64,000 nucleotides of DNA from Stropharia rugosoannulata (Eukaryota > Basidiomycota > Agaricomycetes > Agaricales > Strophariaceae), in the NCBI GenBank assembly GCA_028532985.1, contig JANCIK010000003.1:2676001-2740000 (forward strand), read 5' to 3'. Shown piece after piece: positions 56,325-64,000 of this stretch. A model generated the notes under the pieces. It saw nothing but the letters and a program-made list of their open reading frames with translations, searched no databases and was not told the DNA's origin. Numbering within the stretch: position 1 is the stretch's first letter; the number at the start of each line of letters is the position of its first letter. Made by a program: the position numbers and the translations under genes.

Positions 56325-57796
56325 ATGGCTCTAAGTGCTAAACAGGATGAAGAGTTGGTCGAAGTGGAAGAAGTGAGCAGTGCCGTCCAAGCTATTTCGG
56401 GCAGCACAGTCCTTCTGCAATCGAGAGTGGTTGCTCGTATTCATGCTTCTGGTCCCCACAGACGCTCTGGAAGGAAAACGGCGACTCGAACTTTACGCAA
56501 TGACCACTATCTTCCCAACGCAGTCACAAGTCCCCGGAATAAGGCGGTATGGAATATCTGGAATATTGTACGGCCAGGGATCTACCACATATTCCACTAT
56601 ATTCTCAAGTTGGGAGAAATATTCGTTCACTGTATTCGCACACCACTCGCCTATGTCATGGTTATGGTCATCCTATGGCAAGGAACAGGCGTACTCATTG
56701 GTCATGCTTCCGATGTTTTCTTGCAAGCCTTGCGACCTACATGCAAGATACTACCCGGAGTAGTATCTAGTCTTCTGCAATGCAATCCACCTTCTTCTCC
56801 TTCTTCTCTGGCAATTGTTTCAGTTTCACAAAGGCGCGCTAAATGGGCTGACTACTCAGCTCTCACCGATATCCAGATTGGTTTATTTGAACAGCTTTTG
56901 AAAGGGTCGGCTGGTGGTCTAAGCTTGTCGCTAGAAATCAAGAAGGCAGAAATGGCAACTTCAGACCTCATAACGCAAGTGAAACTCAGTAATTTGAATT
57001 CGAGGGAAAACCTAGCAATATCTCTGTCAGAATTTGTACAAGACGCCAAAAAGACCGGTAGAAGTTTGCAAAAGTTTGCATCAAAAGTTGGGGGTGCCGT
57101 TGACAAGTGAGTAAAATTACCGAAGTAATTATGTCTGCACAATTCATAAATAAGCGCTGCAGTGTTATGTCGGTCAATGACTATTCTCTGAAGGCGATTA
57201 GGACTGCGCGAGAAGAGGAGTTATCATGGAAATGGATACCTCGTTCTTTAACGCCATCAAAAGAATCCAAAAAGCAGATGGAAATGGTAATAATGCATAC
57301 ATTTGGCGATGCCATGTCAGTCCTCGCCAGCAACATGGAACGGTTGATCGTCGAGGCTGAGATTAGCCTTCATAATCTGGACAATCTCGAAGAGAGCTTG
57401 CGGACGATTCACGCCATTATTGTGCATGAGGATAGCTTTATTTTGTCTGCGAAGACCGACCTCCTCTGGGATCTGTGGACTGTAATGGGCGGAAACAGGA
57501 AAATACTGAAAAACTTCGATAATCACCTTTCTCTTCTACGGGGAATAGCTCACTTTCGCAGGGAGGCACTTCAACATGTCGTTGCTGCTTTGCAGACACT
57601 CGAGGCAATGAGCAACGATATCGAGGATTTGCGAGAACGCATTGCAGCACCAAATCTTATAGGAGAAGCAGTTCCACCTGAAGTACATATAACAAGCATC
57701 CAAAGGAGTTTGGATCGATTGAGCAGAGGTCGAATCAACGCAAAGAAATTAGAAGATGATACGAGCAAACTTGCCATTCAACAGAATTTGTACTAA
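56325..57796 (+). CDS. Membrane and coiled-coil protein of unknown function (cargo)
   Basis: Two exons joined across an intron at about 57109-57161. The protein starts MALSAKQDEELVEVEEVSSA. One or two hydrophobic stretches lie near residues 88-140 (HYILKLGEIFVHCIR; PLAYVMVMVILWQGTGVLIG). The rest is helical and charged with coiled-coil character (SLEIKKAEMATSDLITQVKL; MERLIVEAEISLHNLDNLEE; ALQTLEAMSNDIEDLRERIA). TAA is at 57794-57796, 312 bp from the end of the element. I do not recognise the family. A membrane protein with a long luminal or cytoplasmic helical bundle is all I can say. Confidence 0.65.
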
Positions 57797-58081
57797 TTTT
57801 TTTGAATTCATCTATCAAGTTATAATCCAGGTGAACTTCTTGTCTGACATGTTTAATCTACTCGAGCTACAGGCGTCGTGGCGACTGAACAGTGCGAGGT
57901 TGGTTTGTCGGTTATGAACAGCATGTATCCTCAATATATCACTACTAACTATATCATCTACCGTGACACGACTTTAAGTGACCTGATCTGTGACGTGTTA
58001 CCGTATCTTATCAGTTAACATGTAGTTAACAGCTATCCCCGTGGCAATACCTTTCGTGGCATAACAATACAAACAAGTCAA

Positions 58082-58108
58082 CAACTTAACAGTTGAATGT
58101 CCGCCGTG
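58082..58108 (-). repeat. Right terminal inverted repeat of the giant element
   Basis: 27 bp, exact inverted copy of 38787-38813. Weaker inverted similarity continues inward to about 57990. Confidence 0.88.
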
Positions 58109-58111
58109 TCT
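58109..58111. repeat. Target-site duplication TCT, right copy
   Basis: TCT immediately right of the element, matching 38784-38786. Confidence 0.8.
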
Positions 58112-58466
58112 TGATGCCTGGGTAATGATCCAAGTGCGCCTGAGCAATTATGGCAAGACTTGACGACACTTGACTTGCGTGAATGTCCGATAGGAATGGG
58201 ATATAGAAGTCTACTAGACCGGGGTTACCTTTACGCGCAAGGTATGAATAGTCAATATACCATCGTAAACTATGCCTTGTCTACTCACCGGGAATGAAGA
58301 AAAGAAGAAGTTCTGGCTCCTGTGCATCACGAAGTGGAGGCCACCAGAGAACTTCCGAAGCGCCTAGAGAGCCTGCATGAGTAAACTGTGCTTTCTGAAA
58401 AGATGTGTCCGTAGGGCTCTGGGGAGAGTCGTGCGGTGCAAGAAATGCTGGTAATATACCCGACAT
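58109..58466 (-). pseudogene. Lipid-droplet-associated hydrolase (LDAH), 5' part, severed by insertion
   Basis: Exon 1 (58466-58289) encodes MSGILPAFLAP, VLWWPP and LLLFFIPG. A 60-bp intron follows. Exon 2 starts at 58228 with the family hallmark NPGLVDFYIPFL, which completes the LDAH N-terminal motif [LF]IPGNPGLVDFY, then AIIAQAHLDHYPG. It stops being LDAH exactly at the TCT/CCGTG boundary of the giant element. The interrupted codon is about number 99. The reading phase fits the 38.8-kb half when a single TCT is kept. The gene lies just downstream of the Zn2Cys6 regulator on the same strand. With the element in place this promoter would drive only a short fragment reading into transposon DNA. 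Confidence 0.88.
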
Positions 58467-58830
58467 GAAGTTGAGACCGGACTTAATCAGGCAGGTACTG
58501 AGTATTTCACGAGGTGAACCGGCCCGAGACGTTCCACTGGTAAGTACCAGCCAGAGTGAACGTTTGAACTGTTAACTACTTTACTGCGGTCAAAAGCCAA
58601 AGCATATTAAAATTCACCAGAAAACACAAATAGCAATAGGATATGAGCACATAATACTATATACACGGGATTTAAAGGAAACCTAGGTTACAACCAGTCT
58701 CGACTCTTTCGCAACGATAACAATGATAAAGAGATGTAATCCATCCAACACAAGTGCAAAACCATACCACAAGACCATTACTATTTGCGTAAAGACACGA
58801 GGAAGGTAGCAGTAGCATGCAGCTTGACTA
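58467..58830. other. Spacer: LDAH promoter and regulator 3' end
   Basis: About 360 bp between two - strand genes. It should contain the LDAH promoter. No motif stood out. Confidence 0.5.
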
Positions 58831-59035
58831 TCACCAACTTGCTGTAACGTAGTCGGAAGGCATGATGAAGGCGTCGATCCCGTGCTGACTGAATGTCTGC
58901 CCTCCCAGGCCTCGATCGGACGTCCAGGTGGGCATCTCTCCATTCTGCTGTTCAATTCCTCGCAGAATATGCTCGGCCTCGACGTAGCTATGTTGTGGGA
59001 AGTGCATGTATTGTTGATGTTGATGTTGTTGATGA

Positions 59036-59084
<49 letters not shown>

Positions 59085-62000
59085 GCTGTTGCTGTTGTTG
59101 TTGTTGTTGATGATGTTGCTGTTGTATTTGACTCATTTGCATCTGAGAGGGGTGCAGCTGTGGAACCGGTATAGGATAGTTATTGATTTGAGGGTATATG
59201 GGCGAGAAGTGCTCGGGGACGTGTTGTTGATGAGGCGCGGACATCGCTACATTAGGGTCAACGGGTGGGGTATCGACTGGTATGAGCATAGGTCGGTGAT
59301 GTTCACGAGGTACAGTGGGTGATAATGACGAAGAGTTGTTCTTTCTTCTCCGTGAACGTTTCAACATGATCTCCAATGTCAATGCGTATCGCTTTCCGGG
59401 GACTAAGACATAATATGAATAAATTTGCAAATGGCGGTAATTAATTAATGGCTTACTTGACGCCATGAGCGTGGCAAGATTTTCGACTTGGCCTCGCACT
59501 TCCTCCATGTCGCACTTTTCAGGGCTAGCAATCGATTGGTATCAATATTCAGCACTAACGGAATGAAGTTATATCTTACAAAAGACGCGCCAACCGTAGA
59601 AGAAACGATGCAGCAAATGTGGCAGTAGCGTGCGTGTAATGAACAGCTGCGAAACATTACTTATTGGAAGAATTGCACATATTATTAAAGGTTCTCACCA
59701 TACATCATTCCCTTTCTGTACGATGGGGAATTAACAGTAATATCTAGAATCTGCCTACCTATGCCAATGGAATCGAGAGCAAGTTTTCTCTGCGCATCGG
59801 GCATACCGCGTACATCTTCAGGTGAACTGATATCTCGCAAAGCAGTAGCGTTATGGAACAGTGCAGCATGAAGATGCTGAATTTGCAAACTTTGCCTATA
59901 GAAAGCTACGTGTGTGTAAGTATTAAACCTATCAATCGGGAAAATAGGAACAATTACCGGCATCTTCATATTTCCTTGAGAATGCGGAGTCCCATGAAGA
60001 GTACCAGTTTCCGAAATCGATATCGGCCCTATGAAGCTCAACAAAGTGCTCCGGCCTTACCGGTCCTTCCAGCGGAGTCAGGAGATTATGTACCCTCTCT
60101 CTAATTGCAATGAGTTCCACAGTAGAAACGAGTCGCATATCGTCTTCAATTGCGTAAGGATGGTTTACGAGGAAACGACAGTCTCTAATACTTTCATCGT
60201 TTTTGAGAACAGCAGGGCGACCTGTTCCATACGAGAGCCTAAATAAACCATCTAACTCAGTTACAACAAGATATAATACAAGATAAATCTTACTGGTGTT
60301 CAAATAGGTACAGGCAGAACCATGTCCGAGCTGCGACGACGAGTTCTCGATCTGATGGGTCCTCTTTGGTATTATTATTCATCCGTTTGAGTAACCGCGG
60401 CCATGCCTTGTGCATTGCTGAAAATTACGATTGAGTGTTACGTTAAGGATTCTCACATCAATCCACGCACATAATTCCATGGCCATTCTAACGGCATGAC
60501 CGCCACTGAGCCACCCGTTGTCCGACCAACCTGATACAAGGACTAGAGAAGTGTCAGTCTAACAAACATGGCTATGTGACAAAAGAAACATACTCATAGA
60601 CTGTACTACATCGATGCGTGCAACTGGTGTAAAAAGAGTTTTCGATGATATCGCTTGGACTTCGTCGAGACATTTGCGATGAATATCACTCATTTGATCT
60701 AAATGCAAATTAAGACTTGAATTTAGCAAAAAGAAAATGTTTATATTTACCGCCGCCGTCCCGAACACGAGCTGCAACTAAGCATATTGCGTTTACGGCA
60801 AAGGGTGAATGTTTATGCAAGGAATCAAAAGTGTCGACAGATGAATCGAAGACTGGCCTGTAGAAGGATTGAGATAATTTGACAGTCTTGAGCACCAAAT
60901 ACGAAGACGACGTACAGGAAGGTAGAGCATCCATCATAATATCTGCAAGTCATCAATCAATAGATGAATGAAAGTTATAAATGGATTCTTGTACATTTTG
61001 AACAGCTCACGAGCTTCTGCCTCTGAAATGACCCCTTTTGTGACAACTGAACATGTACAGATAGCATAAGAAAAGCGCAAAGTACAGAATGTGAGTAATT
61101 ACCGTCAGGGTACGCCAATGGCGTTGGGATTCTCTCAATCTTTCGCCGTTTCTTGTTCCGCGATCGTCGCTCGGGAGAAGGAGTCCTTGCTCGACTATGT
61201 GGTTCGCTGCTATCCCCAACGCTTTCCTAATAAACTAGACGGTTAAGGAAGCTTACAAATGATACGACTGAATTTACCTTGGCTGCGCGTTCAGTCGCCA
61301 CGTCTGCTAACGTGCGTAAAACCTCCAGGGGTGCGACTAAACCCGATGAAGGTAGTTCACCGCCATCATCATCGTCGAGGTCTGACGAGTCAGCACTGGT
61401 AACAATGGAAGTGGATGCGTGTCGTTTCGAGCCCTGTTTGGATGATTTTAAGTGTCCCGGGTCTGCTTGCTGATAGCGCATTGACGAAATATTAGTCTGT
61501 TGGGAAAGCGGGGGTGGCATATTGGGCATCGAAGAAGGAACTGGGTTGACATTAGATGGATCATGAATATTGTAGTTTTGGCTGCCTGACGGATAGTTTG
61601 GATATCCTGAAGTTGCCTGCATTTCCTCTAACTGCAGAGGCTGTTGAGCGCTGGATCCAGTTACCGCATTTGGATAAGCATGCGGCATAGATGGCCTATG
61701 TTGTCGGGGTACTGCAGCGTTCGGTACTGGTGTATGGCCCATAGGAAAGGACGCAGCGCTCGCAGGCGAGGCATGTTGGTTGCTGACCGTTGGCGTCGAG
61801 ACAGATGGTGAATTCAGGCTGGGGGAAGGCTCGATGAAGCTTTTAGGGATAGTGTTTATACTGCCATTCGCACGCAGTAAATCCACAAGTTCGGACAGCA
61901 AGGTCGTTTGTCTGCTCTGGACCAGTCGGATTTCTGCAACATGGCTTTCGAGGTTACGCACGCGCCTGGGCAGATATATTTAGCTGGGTTAGAGGCGGCA

Positions 62001-62391
62001 TCGATGAGGACTCACTCCAGGCCGGCCTCTCCAGTGAGAGTGGCCTCCCTCGACGGCTTCTCAAACAGGCATTCAAATCCGTTATTCCGGCAGCGCTTGC
62101 AGGGAGGGCTGTCCGCTCCTTCACAGCGCATCTTCTGCTTTCTGCAGGCATTCTAGGATGATCAAGAAGGAAAGTCAAGCGCTGGAGGAGCAGGTAGCAT
62201 GAAGGCACTCACGCAGGCGCCTTGACGTTGAAAAGAGAAAGATCATATAAATAAGAAAGTGGGAGCGCGGCAGAGAACGTACGAGGTACTCGGTTCAAGG
62301 TCTTCGGGATAGGCTTAATGTCGCGTTTGTCACTCTTGTCGTCGTCCTCCTGCTTCTTGATGGTCGGACTGCTCGCAGAGATGGGTTCCAT
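58831..62391 (-). CDS. Zn2Cys6 (Gal4-type) transcription factor with fungal_trans domain and polyQ
   Basis: Fungal zinc binuclear cluster regulator. The start at 62391 gives MEPISASSPTIKKQ. The cluster ACNACRKQKMRC...CKRCRNNGFEC has all six cysteines; its first Cys codon is in an 8-bp microexon (62213-62220). A short coiled coil follows (LESHVAEIRLVQSRQTTLLS), then a Ser/Pro-rich region and the acidic SSDLDDDDGGE. The fungal_trans middle region begins EAEARELFKIYYDGC and contains FDSSVDTFDSLHKHSPF, SGWSDNGWLSGGHAVRMAME and LYLFEHQLSYGTGRPA. The C-terminus has about 24 consecutive Gln and more Gln/His, a likely activation or aggregation-prone region, ending at 58831. Nuclear DNA-binding activator is the family role; targets are unknown. 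At least ten introns. Confidence 0.9.
59038..59109 (-). repeat. Trinucleotide repeat (TTG)n encoding polyglutamine
   Basis: 72 bp, 24 Gln codons, CAA with two CAG interruptions on the coding strand. Probably length-polymorphic. The antisense frame reads poly-Leu or poly-Val and is a shadow. Confidence 0.9.
62213..62220 (-). other. 8-bp microexon with the first zinc-cluster cysteine
   Basis: The exon GCGCCTGC is bounded by AG (62222-62221, opposite strand) and GT (62212-62211). With one base of the preceding exon it gives Arg-Ala-Cys, and the next exon continues Asn-Ala-Cys-Arg-Lys. The alternative of reading through gives an early stop. Confidence 0.7.
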
Positions 62392-62554
62392 CAGGGATCG
62401 GAAAGAGAACAGAGGGGACAGGAGGAGGGGATGCGGGGAAAGATGGGTGGAAGGCCGGCCTGACTTCCATTTCCAGGACACCTAAATAGGCGCAAGCAAG
62501 AGGGTCCTGCGGCATCATATCTATCTCTGTCCCTCACTCATTCAATACAACACA

Positions 62555-63355
62555 ATGTTTATGTCCACTCTCTCGCGGCTCGTCAGGTGCGCTCCTCGCT
62601 GCCGCTGCCCGTCCCCAACTCACCACTGACCTCCCTCCAGCGCCTGGTTTGCGTTCCTCCTCCCCTGCTTCGCTACATACAAGGCCATCTCCCGCCGCCC
62701 CGTCTCCGAGCCCGACCTCCACAGATGGGCCATGTACTGGGCGGTCATCGGCGTCTTCATGACCTTTGAATACCTCGCAGAGTGGACAATCAGCTGGTGC
62801 GTCCCCGCCACCCCCTGCTGCATGCTACTCCCACTATAACTAAAATAGGCTGCCGTTCTACTGGGAGGTCAAAACACTTTTCCTTCTTTATCTCTCCTTA
62901 CCTCAGACACAGGTGCGTTTCTCTGCCGTGCTTCTTCAGCATGCCCCCTCTCACAGCCCGCCTATGACAAGGGTTCTACATACGTATATAACACGTATCT
63001 CCAGCCGTTTTTCTCACGAAACGAAGCCGACCTAGACGCTGGAATTATTGCCATTCAGCGCAATGTCGTGACCTTTGTTCAGGGAAAGATGGCTGCAATT
63101 TGGGATCTATTTTGGACCCAGGTCGTGGGCGCGCGTGCCCAATCGGACGCCCCAGCACCCGCCACACCCCCTTCCCAACTGGCATGGTTGTTCTCGAACG
63201 ATGCCTGGCGCTCGGCCGTAAATATCCTGAAACCCTCCGGAGTTCCAAAGCCTCCCTCCCGTCAAAGCAGCAACTCTGGTTCAGCCACTTCCCGCACACC
63301 ATCCGTCCACAGCGAGACTCCCCCTGCATTCCCGGTCCCTCAACATTACGAATGA
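62555..63355 (+). CDS. TB2/DP1/HVA22 family protein (REEP/Yop1-like)
   Basis: Membrane-curving protein of the tubular endoplasmic reticulum family. Four exons. The start at 62555 gives MFMSTLSRLVS; then AWFAFLLPCFATYKAISRRP, and the family core WAMYWAVIGVFMTFEYLAEW with TISW (62720-62795), LPFYWEVKTLFLLYLSLPQT, and the signature ending GSTYVYNTYLQPFF (about 62970-63015). Two hydrophobic hairpins fit reticulon-like insertion. The C-terminus is a longer Ser/Pro-rich tail (about 110 residues), unlike the short yeast Yop1. TGA is at 63353-63355. It shares a 163-bp divergent promoter region with the Zn2Cys6 regulator. Confidence 0.88.
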
Positions 63356-63718
63356 GCCGCGTAAGTCGACCATGCGTTACGCTGCGGCAGGGCTGTAGAG
63401 CCGCCTTGGTATCATTATAGGGTATTATTCTACATATGTATTCTCGATTTGAATAAGTATTCTCGCTTTGCCGCCCGCTGATAGATGTTCCCACTTCTAG
63501 TGGCTTTGATTCACAGACTATACAATTTCTTGCCCCGGATGCGTAACCCATGATTGACATCGTGTACCCAGTGTCGGTTAGACGTCGCTTAACCGCCCAA
63601 TTGTGGCATCTGATCTCCCTAAAATGCCGCCTTTGTATTCGTTCAAAAATGTCAAAAATGCAGTGAGATACAGAGTACAGGCCTGAATAAATACAATTCC
63701 ATCCACAAATCATGATGA
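63356..63718. other. Convergent spacer, TB2/DP1 gene to SEC3
   Basis: 3' ends of two convergent genes. A 222-codon frame on the - strand (63045-63713) crosses this and overlaps the TB2/DP1 exon antisense; I read it as a shadow. Confidence 0.5.
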
Positions 63719-64000
63719 CTACGAGCCAAACTTCTGTCTTCTGAACGCCGACTCAATCTCGGTAGTTGTATACTCTAGGTTGACACCGATGTCCCCATAC
63801 AGCTGGGATATCCGGGCAGACCAAGTCTCGGTTAATTTCACAAACTCCTCCTCGCAGGCGTTCCACACCCCAATTAGCACTTTGCCGGCAAGAACCCCAC
63901 TAGCGTCTTCCGCATTTACCTTCTCTGCTTCGGTAAAGTGCTTTTCAACCCGCCGGGCGAGAACGTCAATGTGTTTCCGCATATCCTTGCTCGTAAAGTC
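63719..64000 (-). CDS. SEC3: Exocyst complex subunit SEC3 (EXOC1), C-terminal end only
   Basis: The last exon runs off the right edge of the window. It reads DFTSKDMRKHIDVLARRVEK, then EEEFVKLTETWSARISQLYG, VNLEYTTTEIESAFRRQ and KFGS, with the stop at 63719-63721. The spacing of the [KR]RVEKH motif, the EEF helix and the final Y-G/E-Y-T-T-x-x-[IV]-x-x-x-F helix matches the Sec3 C-terminus. Sec3 helps mark the plasma-membrane site where the exocyst docks. Only about 93 residues are visible, so the identification is probable. Confidence 0.7.
   Translation of the reverse strand, partial: DFTSKDMRKHIDVLARRVEKHFTEAEKVNAEDASGVLAGKVLIGVWNACEEEFVKLTETWSARISQLYGDIGVNLEYTTTEIESAFRRQKFGS

Larger units (their letters stand above)
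38787..58108. mobile_element. Giant CACTA-like DNA transposon with gene cargo
   Basis: 19,322 bp. Both ends carry the same perfect 27-bp inverted repeat starting CACGGCGGACATTC, followed by about 100 bp of weaker inverted similarity (shared blocks such as CTGATAAGAT and CTGTTAACTA). TCT flanks each side. The CAC start, the 3-bp duplication and an internal Tnp2-like transposase place it in or near the CACTA/EnSpm superfamily. It sits inside an LDAH exon; without it the LDAH frame is continuous. Besides the transposase it holds two paralogous 7TM genes, a viroplasmin-fold gene, a beta-propeller-like gene, a coiled-coil tail-anchor gene, a charged ORF and a membrane/coiled-coil gene, none obviously broken. 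About 4 kb (40.3-44.4 kb) has no clear gene. Confidence 0.87.

Noticed and set aside
37896..58466. LDAH split by an inversion with breakpoints in inverted repeats
   Set aside because: Both LDAH parts are on the same strand and in normal 5'-to-3' order, and TCT is repeated directly at both sides. That fits insertion, not inversion.
58882..59322. Poly-Leu / poly-Val open frames on the + strand
   Set aside because: They are antisense shadows of the (CAA)n glutamine tract in the Zn2Cys6 regulator.
63045..63713. 222-codon - strand frame
   Set aside because: It overlaps the TB2/DP1 coding exon antisense and has no domain pattern.

Overview
The window looks like nuclear DNA of a filamentous basidiomycete, probably an agaricomycete. 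Genes are intron-rich with short GT-AG introns (about 45-70 bp). There are a DMC1 meiotic recombinase, exocyst subunits, a Zn2Cys6 regulator with a long polyglutamine tract, BTB and 7TM membrane proteins typical of mushrooms, and a fungal Tnp2/CACTA-type transposase. No RNA gene or CRISPR array was found by eye.

Layout, 1-27.7 kb: the 3' part of DMC1 (+), an RNase T2 (+), an HST3/HST4-type sirtuin (+), an unrecognised membrane protein (-), about 2 kb with no convincing gene, a BTB protein (-), a mitochondrial-type lipase (-) divergent from a LYR-motif protein (+), exocyst SEC8 (-), a PRM10/ThrE-like transporter (+), a degenerate RNase III plus dsRBD protein (+), and a RING-bearing Rad5/HLTF-like SNF2 ATPase (+).

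Layout, 27.7-38.8 kb: a decayed transposon with inverted ends and candidate 4-bp target duplications lies between the Rad5-like gene and a convergent CHD3/Mi-2/Mit1-like remodeller (-). A 611-bp element with 36-bp perfect terminal inverted repeats and flanking TA lies just upstream of the remodeller start. Next comes the 3' half of a lipid-droplet-associated hydrolase (LDAH) gene (-).

Layout, 38.8-58.1 kb: this is the main discovery. The LDAH gene is split. Its 5' part is at 58.1-58.5 kb and its 3' part at 37.9-38.8 kb, on the same strand and in the right order. The 19,322 bp between them begin and end with a perfect 27-bp inverted repeat (CACGGCGG...) and are flanked on both sides by the direct repeat TCT. 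Removing this segment plus one TCT copy, on paper, gives one continuous LDAH reading frame of 337 codons including stop. So this is a giant CACTA-like element inserted in an LDAH exon. It carries a Tnp2-like transposase and at least seven other genes: two paralogous 7TM rhodopsin-domain-like proteins, a viroplasmin-fold protein, a beta-propeller-like protein, a small coiled-coil tail-anchored protein, a charged DNA-binding-like ORF and a membrane/coiled-coil protein.

Layout, 58.5-64 kb: host genes resume with the Zn2Cys6 regulator (-), a divergent TB2/DP1/HVA22 (REEP/Yop1) protein (+), and the C-terminus of exocyst SEC3 (-). Two exocyst subunits therefore sit in one window. Exon joins were inferred by eye from GT-AG sites and frame continuity. 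Coordinates of multi-exon genes are outer limits.
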